DNA from: a virus
Direction: 5' to 3' (one strand)
Virus record (IMG/VR): IMGVR_UViG_3300029910_000072
Coordinates: 1 to 31,785 of that record
DNA length: 31,785 nt
Shown: piece after piece, positions 7,650 through 13,824 of the stretch
Numbering within the stretch: position 1 is the first letter of the stretch
Layout of the letters: each line of letters starts with the position of its first letter
The notes under the pieces: model-generated
What the model was told of the DNA's origin: nothing
Database searches by the model: none
What the model saw: the letters and a program-made list of their open reading frames with translations, nothing else
Program-made: the position numbers and the translations under genes

Positions 7650-8030
7650 TTACTCCTCAATCACCACCGGGAAAGCGATTGCCAGAAGCCCCCATGAGTT
7701 GTGCTTCGAGTTGCTGATCGCGCCAGCCTCCTCATCGAACGCATACGCCTTGGTTCCCTTCGGGCCTTCGCCACCAACGTCGCCAGCGTGGTCGTAGACA
7801 TTCACGTACACGGTGCGCTTGCGCGGAGCCATGAACAGGTCAGCGTCAAGTTCTTCGCCCTTTGAGTCCGAGCGGCCATTCAAAGCAAACCAATAGACCT
7901 GTCCGCCGATAATCGCGGCGCACGGGTTGATGCTCTTGTCAGATTTGAAGTGATGGAAGTCCAGAGCTTCGCGGCCATCGCGCGTCACCAACTTTTCGCC
8001 CGCAAGAGCGGCTTGAAGATCAAACGGTTT
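7650..8030 (-). CDS. Unknown conserved phage protein (PFDLxxALAG family)
   Basis: The true start is probably the GTG at 8030 (reading M-KPFDLQAALAG), which has an AAGGA SD placed right after the TAA of the upstream gene. Longer starts overlap that gene. The 126-residue product fits a widespread phage family that begins KPFDLexALaG..VxTRdGrxa and contains a DLFMAPxKRTVYVNVY stretch; both are visible here. Its function is unknown although it is common in accessory blocks of phages of Gram-negative hosts. It seems to be a compact beta-rich cytoplasmic protein. Confidence 0.85.
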   Translation of the reverse strand, partial: KPFDLQAALAGEKLVTRDGREALDFHHFKSDKSINPCAAIIGGQVYWFALNGRSDSKGEELDADLFMAPRKRTVYVNVYDHAGDVGGEGPKGTKAYAFDEEAGAISNSKHNSWGLLAIAFPVVIEE

Positions 8031-8041
8031 CACTGGGGTCC

Positions 8042-8200
8042 TTATTTCGGTACTTTCGGGTTGCATGAGCCGCACTGGTCCTTATGCGGCGCGTTGACTG
8101 ATTGGCAGGCCGGGCACTTCCAGCCGGTCGGCACGGGGTCTTTCGGGGTTGCCTTCTGCAGGGCGTCTAATCCCTTCGGCAGTTCGTCAATACGAAACAT
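8042..8200 (-). CDS. 52-residue protein with RanBP2-type zinc finger
   Basis: The ATG at 8200 (MFRIDELPKGL) follows an AGGAG SD by 7 bases. The C-terminal half reads W-x-C-x2-C-x3-N-x6-C-x2-C, the exact RanBP2/ZnF_RBZ spacing, including the Trp and Asn that contact RNA in eukaryotic members. Those fingers bind single-stranded RNA or ubiquitin; in bacteria and phages short proteins of this pattern are mostly uncharacterised, and a simple zinc ribbon is the alternative. It is the first gene after the promoter at 8260-8288 and behind a 5' hairpin, so it leads a leftward operon. Confidence 0.8.
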   Translation of the reverse strand: MFRIDELPKGLDALQKATPKDPVPTGWKCPACQSVNAPHKDQCGSCNPKVPK

Positions 8201-8211
8201 TTCGCGTCTCC

Positions 8212-8252
8212 TGCAGCAGAATCCTCGGTACATCCTTGGTTTTTCTGCTGCA
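8212..8252 (-). promoter_or_regulatory. 5'-leader hairpin next to the ribosome-binding site
   Basis: TGCAGCAGA and TCTGCTGCA form a perfect 9-bp stem around a 23-base loop. The predicted transcription start (about 8253) puts the stem at the very 5' end of the mRNA, and its 3' arm abuts the GGAG of the SD for the gene at 8200. It may protect the mRNA end or control access to the SD. Confidence 0.6.
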
Positions 8253-8259
8253 AGGACCG

Positions 8260-8288
8260 ATCTTACTCTGCGCTTAACGCAGATTCAA
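8260..8288 (-). promoter_or_regulatory. Promoter with palindromic operator in its spacer
   Basis: The minus strand shows TTGAAT (-35, 8283-8288), 17 bases, and TAAGAT (-10, 8260-8265). The spacer is almost exactly the 17-bp palindrome at 8267-8283 (TCTGCG, five bases, CGCAGA). A protein bound there would block RNA polymerase. The same arrangement, on the other strand, precedes the operon at 18375, and both leaders share ATGTACCGAGGA. Confidence 0.75.
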
Positions 8289-8300
8289 GGGCTTTTTTGA

Positions 8301-8804
8301 TTACGGCTGCTCGTTGTACTTCTGGCCGCAATGCGGGCACGTCGGACGGTCGTCATCACCCTTTTCGGCCTCTGGCGGGTCAATCTCAGGATCGATCAAG
8401 TCCTTCAGTTCGTCGTCCGAGAACCCCGTAATCTCCAGGTCAACGCCGAGCGCGCCGAGTTCGAGCACTTCCAGCTTCAGCACTTCGAGATCCCACCCAC
8501 CGTTGAGCGTCAGCTTGTTGTCGGCAATGATGTACGTGCGCTGCTGCTCGTCGGTCAGATGCGAGACATCGAGGACCGGCACGCGCTTCAGACGCAAGAG
8601 CAACGCAGCCAGACGGCGCCCGTGCCCTGCGAGGATGCGATTGCCAGTGCCAAGAATGATCGGGTTCGTCCATCCGAACTCGCGTATCGAGGCGGCAATC
8701 TGCGAGACCTGCTCGTCCGAGTGCGTGCGCGCGTTTCGGCCGTACGGCACGAGGTCCGCGACGTTCGCCATGCGCGGCATGATTAATTCGATGTTGTCAG
8801 CCAT
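8301..8804 (-). CDS. ParB/Srx-domain protein with C-terminal zinc ribbon
   Basis: The ATG at 8804 (MADNIELIMPRM) is preferred: a GGAG lies about 10 bases upstream and it overlaps the previous stop by 8 bases. The 167-residue product has the ParB N-terminal fold: LVPYxRNARTHSDEQVxQIAxSIxEFGWTNPI with the GHGRRLAA box (residues about 17-75), then a helical part with a TYIIADNKLTLNGGWD motif typical of phage ParB-like proteins linked to DNA methylation. It ends in CPHCGQKY, half of a zinc ribbon. ParB-fold proteins bind DNA and can bind or hydrolyse CTP. In phages this form often occurs next to or fused with DNA methyltransferases, as here. A modification or transcription role is more likely than partition. 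Confidence 0.9.
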   Translation of the reverse strand: MADNIELIMPRMANVADLVPYGRNARTHSDEQVSQIAASIREFGWTNPIILGTGNRILAGHGRRLAALLLRLKRVPVLDVSHLTDEQQRTYIIADNKLTLNGGWDLEVLKLEVLELGALGVDLEITGFSDDELKDLIDPEIDPPEAEKGDDDRPTCPHCGQKYNEQP

Positions 8805-9117
8805 GCGCGTGTTGCTCCAGTAATGTGGTGACTTGTTTGCGCCAGCGAGACAGGCCATGCCAGATGGTCGCGCGCAGATCGTTAGCGGCGAATGAGTTGA
8901 CCGGCCAATAGAGATCGGCGTCCTCTACTTGGTCCCCCGTGCAGACGACGAGAAAGTCCACCAGCCAGTCCCGCGGCGCGGCCGGGTCCATCCATACCCA
9001 TGCGTACGGAGAGCCGTCCTCAATGGCGATACGCGTCACCGATGAGCCAATCGGGAGCAGTTCGGTATGCACAACCCCGCGAGGACGAAGAAGGAATTTT
9101 TGAATGACCTTAGCCAT
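8797..9117 (-). CDS. DUF7352-like small phage protein, copy A
   Basis: The 106-residue product has the pattern IQKFxLRPxGxVxTELLPIGSSVTRIAIEDGxPYAWVWMDP and then a beta strand ending in VVCTGDQ, which fits a common phage family of small all-beta proteins (remembered as DUF7352). The next gene upstream (9110) encodes a second member, so the pair is a tandem duplication. Its ATG overlaps the previous stop (ATGGCTAA). Function is unknown. Confidence 0.7.
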   Translation of the reverse strand: MAKVIQKFLLRPRGVVHTELLPIGSSVTRIAIEDGSPYAWVWMDPAAPRDWLVDFLVVCTGDQVEDADLYWPVNSFAANDLRATIWHGLSRWRKQVTTLLEQHAHG

Positions 9118-9394
9118 TGATACGGCCCACGACGAATAAGCGATTTCCTGAATTCGGCGGCATCATCGGGTCATCGAATGAGCCCATCACTTCCGTGTTG
9201 TCGCCGTACGATTGACCCTCGCGCACGATTTCAACGACCCAGTAGACGGGCGCGCTGTATGAGCAAGGTCCATCGAAATATGCGTATGCTTGCTCACCCT
9301 CAAGGCCGATATGGACGATCTTTGAGCCGGGCTGCAAGTTGAGTGAGCTACAGCCGCCCTGCCCTGGCAGGGGATGCTTTTGAATGAACTTCAT
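9110..9394 (-). CDS. DUF7352-like small phage protein, copy B
   Basis: This 94-residue protein aligns by eye with copy A: IQKxPL, then LxPGSKIVHIGLEGxQAYAYFD, then a WVVEIV strand and an acidic loop. Identity is low, so the duplication is old or each copy was acquired separately. The start at 9394 has a GAGGAAATG-type SD and lies one base after the stop of the 9396 gene. It is likely a compact beta sandwich of unknown role. Confidence 0.7.
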   Translation of the reverse strand: MKFIQKHPLPGQGGCSSLNLQPGSKIVHIGLEGEQAYAYFDGPCSYSAPVYWVVEIVREGQSYGDNTEVMGSFDDPMMPPNSGNRLFVVGRING

Positions 9395-9395
9395 T

Positions 9396-9608
9396 TCATT
9401 TCCTCTTAGAGTTTTCGCACTTGAAGCAGTGGCGGCCAGTCACGATGCCGACCTTGCATTGCGCGCATTTGCGCTCTTTGGAGACGGTTGGCGACACCGG
9501 CACGCACGGATCACCGTGCCAACCGAACGATTGATACGTGCCATACGAGCCATAGCTACGACCCATGCCGATCGAGGCGACGGCAGCAGACAGAAGACGC
9601 TTGCGCAT
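9396..9608 (-). CDS. Small zinc-ribbon protein
   Basis: The ATG at 9608 shares its A with the TGA stop of the methyltransferase (TGATG), so it is translationally coupled to it. The 70-residue product has a Ser/Gly/Tyr-rich low-complexity N-terminal half and a C-terminal C-x2-C-x8-C-x2-C zinc ribbon (KCAQC and HCFKC) with a basic tail. It could act as a DNA or RNA binding partner of the methyltransferase, but that is only inferred from coupling. Confidence 0.7.
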   Translation of the reverse strand: MRKRLLSAAVASIGMGRSYGSYGTYQSFGWHGDPCVPVSPTVSKERKCAQCKVGIVTGRHCFKCENSKRK

Positions 9609-11416
9609 CACAGAAAACCCCTTCCGAGTTCGTTATTGAGATAGGCCAGCACGCGACGGCCAAGGAAGGCCATGCACGGAACGGCCATCGAGTTGCCGAG
9701 CGCCTTGTAACGCGGACCATCGGCCGGGCGCGTCCACATGACGCCGTCCATATCGATGAAGTCGTCGCCGGGATTGGCGCGCGCCTTCGCCTGATTCGCA
9801 GCACTCACCATGCGAACGGGAACGTCCGTATATCCATCGGGGAAGCCCTGCAGGCGCTCGCACTCCATCGGCACGAGGCGACGTACGCGCATGCCATGCA
9901 GGATCGGATTGATGACGCCGCCATTGTTGCCAGCGGTCGCGCCGTTCGAGTTGTGCCATGACGACGTGAGCGTGTCCGCCACCGGCACGATGGGCTGGCC
10001 GCGCCCTGTGCCGTCCTCGCTCGCGTCAAAGCCTTCAGCCTTGAGCGTGTGCGTGATATCGCCGGTAACGCAGACGTTCCACGGCTTGGCCGTCTCCAGC
10101 GTTCCGACCTGCTCAACCGACACGGGCGGCACACGGCCATAGCCGCGACCATCGTCACCACGGAAACGGTCCTGAAACGCCATAGCGATGCCGTGCTGCG
10201 CGCCAGCCTGCAACGTGAACATCGGGTCGCCGTCCGAGCCAATTCCCAGCCCTGCGCGCGGATCAGTCGTGCTCACGCCGGTACGCTTGCCAATTTCCAG
10301 CAGAGGGATTGCGATAGCCACGCACGGCGCCGCATCGCCCTTTCCTGTCTCGCCCGCCTGCGCAGTCAGGGCACTGACGATATCGCCCATATCGCCGCGA
10401 CCGTTGCGCCCTATGCGCGGCTGGAAGGCGTACACGATCGGCGCTTCGTGGTTGCATGTCAGCGTCGGCGAGCGGTCCTCGGCAATCTCGGCACCCGCCT
10501 GCCCGTGCGCCATACACAACACCAACGGGTCGATACCATCGCCGCGGGGACGTTCAACTGAACGGGTAACAGGCGGGGCGATCATCGGAATCAGGCGGCC
10601 ATCCTTCGCGTCGTTTTCATCCGCACCGCCGCGCATCGTGTCCAGCGTTCCCGTCACAGGCTGCAGCCCACCTGCTATGTCAAAGTCGGTTCCAAGCCCG
10701 CCACCGCCTGAAGTGCGCGCGCTAAGAGTTCCGGTAACGTCTTTCCCCGTGCTGCGGCTCGGCGGAGAATCCCTGCGCACGCCATCGAACTCAAAAAGTA
10801 ATTTGGAGGGATCGAATCCCTTACGAGCACTTGCGACAACGAACACACGGCGGCGTCGTTGGGCCACTCCTGCATATTGGGCGTCCAAGATGCGCCATGC
10901 GATTGCTCTTTTGGGTCCAAACACACAACCAGCGTTCGCCCATTTTTTCCCTGCCGGGACGAGTTCGACATCTTCTCCGGCAAGCCCCGCAAGGAAGCAT
11001 CCAAATGCGTTGGTCTTGTCGGAGAGGACACCGGGGACGTTTTCCCAGACCGCGATGGCGGGTTCAAGTCCAGATCGTCCGCGAATAAAGTCGATTGCAT
11101 CCAACAGCCTCATGTAAGTCATGGTCAACTGGCCGCGCTCGTCATCGAGACCCTCGCGCAGGCCAGCAACAGAGAACGCTTGGCACGGCGTTCCGCCTAC
11201 CAATACGTCAGGGGCCGCGACCAAGCCGGTAAGCACCTGGCGGGCGATATAGCGCATGTCGCCGAGATTCGGGACATGCGGATAGTGGTGTTTGAGCACA
11301 GCGCTGGTGAATGCTTCGATCTCCGAGAACCATGCGGCTTTCATTCCGAGCGGCTCCCACGCCACGCTCGCCGCTTCGATCCCGCTGCACACCGACCCAT
11401 ACGTCAAGGGAGTCAT
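9608..11416 (-). CDS. dcm: Phage DNA cytosine-5 methyltransferase
   Basis: The product transfers a methyl group from S-adenosylmethionine to C5 of cytosine in DNA. Motif I SVCSGIEAAS is at residues 8-17, the catalytic PCQ at 77-79 (Cys78), ENV at 125-127, QRRRR at 186-190 and the late motif GPRYKALGNSMAVP near 575-588. The 602 residues exceed the usual 330-450 because about 250 residues (240-490) between motifs VIII and IX hold a large, Gly/Thr-rich region with repeated phrases such as DTLTSS and HTLKAEGFDAS. This fits phage methyltransferases with enlarged or multiple target-recognition domains. No restriction nuclease is adjacent, so self-protection against host restriction is the likely role. 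Its ATG overlaps the upstream stop (ATGA). Confidence 0.95.
   Translation of the reverse strand: MTPLTYGSVCSGIEAASVAWEPLGMKAAWFSEIEAFTSAVLKHHYPHVPNLGDMRYIARQVLTGLVAAPDVLVGGTPCQAFSVAGLREGLDDERGQLTMTYMRLLDAIDFIRGRSGLEPAIAVWENVPGVLSDKTNAFGCFLAGLAGEDVELVPAGKKWANAGCVFGPKRAIAWRILDAQYAGVAQRRRRVFVVASARKGFDPSKLLFEFDGVRRDSPPSRSTGKDVTGTLSARTSGGGGLGTDFDIAGGLQPVTGTLDTMRGGADENDAKDGRLIPMIAPPVTRSVERPRGDGIDPLVLCMAHGQAGAEIAEDRSPTLTCNHEAPIVYAFQPRIGRNGRGDMGDIVSALTAQAGETGKGDAAPCVAIAIPLLEIGKRTGVSTTDPRAGLGIGSDGDPMFTLQAGAQHGIAMAFQDRFRGDDGRGYGRVPPVSVEQVGTLETAKPWNVCVTGDITHTLKAEGFDASEDGTGRGQPIVPVADTLTSSWHNSNGATAGNNGGVINPILHGMRVRRLVPMECERLQGFPDGYTDVPVRMVSAANQAKARANPGDDFIDMDGVMWTRPADGPRYKALGNSMAVPCMAFLGRRVLAYLNNELGRGFL
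10675..11100 (-). CDS. Overlapping second-frame ORF inside the methyltransferase gene
   Basis: A 141-residue frame on the same strand but in another phase covers methyltransferase residues about 105-247. It begins MQSTLFADDLDLNP, has a central WTPNMQEWPNDAAVCSLSQ segment and ends with FLSSMACAGILRRAAARGKT. I recall closely similar sequences annotated as stand-alone hypothetical proteins next to or inside phage methyltransferase genes, especially the phrase ACAGILRRAxxRGKxLP. That recollection, not a search, is the reason to list it. The opposite view is that it is only the shifted translation of the conserved QYAGVAQRRRRVF block. No SD stands out before the ATG. Confidence 0.4.
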   Translation of the reverse strand: MQSTLFADDLDLNPPSRSGKTSPVSSPTRPTHLDASLRGLPEKMSNSSRQGKNGRTLVVCLDPKEQSHGASWTPNMQEWPNDAAVCSLSQVLVRDSIPPNYFLSSMACAGILRRAAARGKTLPELLARALQAVAGLEPTLT

Positions 11417-11658
11417 TTCTTCGTCTTTCCTTCGTGCCTGATTGCTTTCTTCAATTCGGATGAAGCAATCTCTGCGGCCCTGTCGCCATGCTTCGCGCGC
11501 ACGCTTTCGATGATTGCTTCGCTCAGGCGATGGTCCCGGCCCTTACTGGCCGCCACAGCCTTGTTAAACCGCGCTAAGCACTCCTCACGGTGCGAATCCC
11601 ACTTCGCTTCTCTTGCCGCCACTTCCGGGGAAGTGCCGGGCTTACCAAACAAGTCCAT
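11413..11658 (-). CDS. Small charged helical protein
   Basis: The 81-residue product starts MDLFGKPGTSPEVA and is rich in R, E, K and A, with a pattern (AREAKWDSHREECLARFNKAV, then AEIASSELKKAI) suggesting two long helices. Short proteins with a similar build (remembered as DUF7696-like) are common in phages of Proteobacteria. A GAGGT SD lies 7 bases before the ATG at 11658. The stop overlaps the start of the methyltransferase (ATGA), so it leads that operon. It may be a partner or only a translational leader. Confidence 0.7.
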   Translation of the reverse strand: MDLFGKPGTSPEVAAREAKWDSHREECLARFNKAVAASKGRDHRLSEAIIESVRAKHGDRAAEIASSELKKAIRHEGKTKK

Positions 11659-11676
11659 GCCGTTACCTCATTGCGT

Positions 11677-11693
11677 TCTGCTTTAAGCGCAGA
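11677..11693. promoter_or_regulatory. Copy of the 17-bp operator palindrome
   Basis: Read on the minus strand this site is TCTGCGCTTAAAGCAGA, which differs from the site at 8267-8283 (read on the plus strand) at one base in 17. On the plus strand it is preceded by TTGCGT, exactly like the site at 18311, but no -10 box follows. It lies 18 bases upstream of the start of the 11658 gene, between two divergent units, so it could control either. Confidence 0.7.
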
Positions 11694-11770
11694 TCGCTAG
11701 GCGCAAAAAAGCAGCCGTACGCAATCGCTCGATTTCGTCCATGCCAATACTGCGTGTCCGAAAATTAGCC

Positions 11771-11798
11771 TTGACAGATTCTGTACATGAGGCAGAAT
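11771..11798 (+). promoter_or_regulatory. Promoter for the serine recombinase
   Basis: A consensus TTGACA at 11771-11776 is followed after 16 bases by CAGAAT at 11793-11798, 4 of 6 to TATAAT. The start of transcription would be near 11805, about 30 bases before the ATG at 11835. The same CAGAAT -10 type occurs at two other plus-strand promoters (13217 and 13414). Confidence 0.65.
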
Positions 11799-11834
11799 AC
11801 GGACATCCTCAACGGACACCCCAGGAGCAAAAAA

Positions 11835-12404
11835 ATGAGCCGAACTTTTGTGTATGCCCGCGTCAGTACCGCCGACCAGACAACCGAGAACCAAGTGCTG
11901 GAAGTAAGCGGCGCTGGCTTCCAAGTAGAGAGCCATCGCGTCGTCAGCGAGTGCGTCAGCGGCAGCGTCCCCGCTAGTGAGCGCGCTGGATTCAGGAAGC
12001 TTCTGGACCGTCTTGAGCAAGGTGACGTTCTCATAGTCACGAAGCTCGACCGGCTTGGCCGTAACGCCATGGACGTGCGACAGACCGTTGAAAAGCTCGC
12101 TGAAACGGGCGTCAGGGTCCACTGCCTCGCCCTCGGCGGCATTGACCTCACTAGCCCAGCCGGAAAGATGACCATGGGCGTCATCACGGCGGTCGCTGAA
12201 TTTGAACGGGACCTGATTATTGAAAGGACTCAGGCAGGGCTCGCTCGCGCGAAGGCAGAGGGAAAGACGCTCGGACGTAAGCCTGCCCTCACCGACGAAC
12301 AGAAAGGGATCGCTCGCCAGCGCCGCGACCAAGGCGTCACTGTGAGCGAGATTGCCCGGGACCTCGGCACCACGCGCCAGACCGTCTTGCGCGCTCTCGT
12401 TTGA
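11835..12404 (+). CDS. Serine recombinase (resolvase/invertase family)
   Basis: The 189-residue protein belongs to the small serine recombinases, which cut and rejoin DNA through a phosphoserine link. The catalytic block YARVSTADQ has the nucleophile Ser11 and Arg9. [11 protein letters not shown] near residue 69 and the [15 protein letters not shown] motif near 125-140 are intact, and a C-terminal HTH ([22 protein letters not shown]) binds the site. It is the usual length for Tn3 resolvase or Gin-type invertases, not for a large serine integrase. AGGAG stands 7 bases before the ATG. It is isolated on the plus strand with its own promoter and abuts a convergent gene, the layout of a moron. No paired inverted crossover sites were seen nearby. 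Confidence 0.95.
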   Translation: MSRTFVYARVSTADQTTENQVLEVSGAGFQVESHRVVSECVSGSVPASERAGFRKLLDRLEQGDVLIVTKLDRLGRNAMDVRQTVEKLAETGVRVHCLALGGIDLTSPAGKMTMGVITAVAEFERDLIIERTQAGLARAKAEGKTLGRKPALTDEQKGIARQRRDQGVTVSEIARDLGTTRQTVLRALV

Positions 12405-12408
12405 TTTA

Positions 12409-13041
12409 TCAGCCAATCTTTACCCCTTGCTGCTGATGCACAATGATCGTGGCAGCCGGGGGAGTCTTACCGCCCCCGTTGCCGCCTTCCGTTTCCATCC
12501 CCCACGCCCGCCGCTCGCCTTCCTGCACGATCTTCATTGCCTCTGAGACCGTCTTTGCGTAGCGCGCAGTTTCCACCGCGTTCTTCTTTCCTGCTGCCCG
12601 GATGGCGTCATACACCAGCTTCCGGACGTGGTCCCACTCAATCCTCTGCCGCTCAATCACCTTCGCCCGTTTGGCGACTGCCGCGTCCTCTGCAATCTGC
12701 CCAGCCTGCTCAGGCGACGATCCGGGCGGGATGATCGGCAACTCCCTGTCATGCGCCGGCCGTTCGGTGAGCTTTTCCGGGGTCATGTAAACCGGTAATG
12801 CCTGGCTCTCGCCCTCACGGGGAATTTCTGTAACTTTTGAATCCGCTGCTGCATGGGCTTTAGCCTCAATCACTCCCATGTCCAAGCGCTTCTGCCACTT
12901 GTCCTTAACGGAGCGTTGACGCACGCACTGCCTTGTCACGCCTAGCTGCTCGGCTATTTCAGCGAACGTGATGACTGGGTCACTCTCCCAAAGAGTGCGC
13001 ACCAATACCCACTGTTCCTTATTTACCGGGTTTCCCGCCAT
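12409..13041 (-). CDS. HTH protein, possible small terminase subunit
   Basis: The 210-residue product has an N-terminal winged or simple HTH (ITFAEIAEQLGVTRQCVRQRSVKDKW, residues about 24-50), a flexible Pro-rich middle, a helical region (RQRIEWDHVRKLVYDAIRAAG...ARYAKTVSEAMKIVQEGERRAWGM, about 130-185) and a Gly-rich tail. The combination resembles phage proteins annotated as small terminase subunits, which recognise the packaging site. The large subunit is not in the window, so this is uncertain; a transcription regulator is the alternative. Repeats of CGACAAC lie directly upstream and could be its binding site. Its stop is 4 bases from that of the convergent recombinase. Confidence 0.75.
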   Translation of the reverse strand: MAGNPVNKEQWVLVRTLWESDPVITFAEIAEQLGVTRQCVRQRSVKDKWQKRLDMGVIEAKAHAAADSKVTEIPREGESQALPVYMTPEKLTERPAHDRELPIIPPGSSPEQAGQIAEDAAVAKRAKVIERQRIEWDHVRKLVYDAIRAAGKKNAVETARYAKTVSEAMKIVQEGERRAWGMETEGGNGGGKTPPAATIIVHQQQGVKIG

Positions 13042-13050
13042 GCTTCCGCC

Positions 13051-13188
13051 GTTGTCAATTGCATTGTCGGTAACCAGTTTCGGGTCACGACAACGGCAAC
13101 GGGCGACAACAGACGTAAACGAGAACGGGCTCTGCCCGACAACTTTCCCTTATCGAGCGGCAGAAAGTGTGTGAATGCTAACGACAAC
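13051..13188. repeat. CGACAAC iteron-like repeats
   Basis: CGACAAC occurs in direct orientation at 13088, 13104, 13137 and 13182, and in inverted, slightly changed form at 13051 (GTTGTCA) and 13063 (ATTGTCG). Six copies in 140 noncoding bases is far above chance. Spacings of 16, 33 and 45 bases are irregular but two are near helical multiples. Candidates are a terminase or packaging site, a replication iteron set or a regulator array. The stretch 13042-13216 holds no gene. Confidence 0.6.
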
Positions 13189-13216
13189 GGTTTTCTTCGT
13201 CAAGCGCAGATTCTGA

Positions 13217-13245
13217 TTGACTGGCCCTATCCTCAACTGCAGAAT
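13217..13245 (+). promoter_or_regulatory. Promoter upstream of the small membrane protein
   Basis: TTGACT at 13217-13222, 17 bases, then CAGAAT at 13240-13245. It follows a degenerate copy of the 17-bp operator (13194-13210). The expected start near 13252 excludes the in-frame ATG at 13244 as start and points to the ATG at 13277. Confidence 0.6.
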
Positions 13246-13276
13246 GCCTCCTCACAGCAGCTACCCAGTCATCGCA

Positions 13277-13396
13277 ATGAACCACACCGCAATCGTCGTA
13301 TTTGTAGCGTTCTTGGGCCTGTCCGCCATATGTGTGGGCGCAGCGCTCTACCTTGTGACGCGGGGCACTCAGGGCGTGTGCAACAGAGTTCGTTGA
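13277..13396 (+). CDS. 39-residue single-pass membrane protein
   Basis: The frame starts MNHTAIVVFVAFLGLSAI and contains one strong hydrophobic helix (residues about 4-27) followed by a short basic tail. It lies immediately behind a good promoter and before a second one, in a stretch otherwise without genes. No clear SD precedes the ATG, which lowers confidence. The composition is typical of a real membrane peptide. No function can be assigned. Confidence 0.5.
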   Translation: MNHTAIVVFVAFLGLSAICVGAALYLVTRGTQGVCNRVR

Positions 13397-13413
13397 TTTA
13401 TGTAACTTTCTGC

Positions 13414-13442
13414 TTGACGAGCATATGCGTCTTAGGCAGAAT
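13414..13442 (+). promoter_or_regulatory. Promoter of the first rightward operon
   Basis: TTGACG at 13414-13419, a 17-base spacer, and CAGAAT at 13437-13442. A TCTGC half-site overlaps the -35. The transcript would start near 13449 and carry the gene block 13480-18241, which ends at the terminator at 18258. Confidence 0.7.
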
Positions 13443-13479
13443 CACTACATCGCACCACACCACTGAACGGAGACTCCCC

Positions 13480-13824
13480 ATGAATAAGCCCGTCGCAACC
13501 GTAGCAGCCGTGTCCTCCAGCATTCACCGTCAGGCCGCTATCAAGCTCGGCAGACATTTCAAGTGCTCGCCAGAGAAGGCGCTTGAACGTGCTGGCCGTC
13601 CTGCAGCGAAGTACGCCATCTATCGCGTGGCTCTCTCCAATCTCGTTGATTCGATGATTACCGAGACACTGCAGCGCGTGGAAACGAATCAAGTGCATTT
13701 CACCGTTGCGCCCGGCCACTGGAGCGCGGCACCGAACGCCGACAAGCACGTGAACGCGACGCTCGGAAAGATTTTCGGCTTGACCGTCTGCTACTGGACA
13801 CCGAAAGCGGGAGTCTCGGCATGA
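13480..13824 (+). CDS. Unknown protein, first gene of the rightward operon
   Basis: The ATG at 13480 (MNKPVATVAAVSSS) has a GGAG SD 8 bases upstream and lies about 30 bases after the predicted transcription start; longer frames cross the promoter. The 114-residue product is mixed alpha/beta with a basic N-terminal helix (RQAAIKLGRHFKCSPEKALERAGRP) and a C-terminal part rich in aromatic residues. No family was recognised. It is translated together with the next gene through an ATGA overlap. Confidence 0.75.
   Translation: MNKPVATVAAVSSSIHRQAAIKLGRHFKCSPEKALERAGRPAAKYAIYRVALSNLVDSMITETLQRVETNQVHFTVAPGHWSAAPNADKHVNATLGKIFGLTVCYWTPKAGVSA

Noticed and set aside
10188-11117. A 309-codon plus-strand frame
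   Set aside because: It is antisense to the methyltransferase, low in complexity (Ser/Pro/Arg-rich) and lacks a ribosome-binding site.
11697-12416. A 239-codon minus-strand frame
   Set aside because: It mirrors the well-supported serine recombinase on the plus strand.
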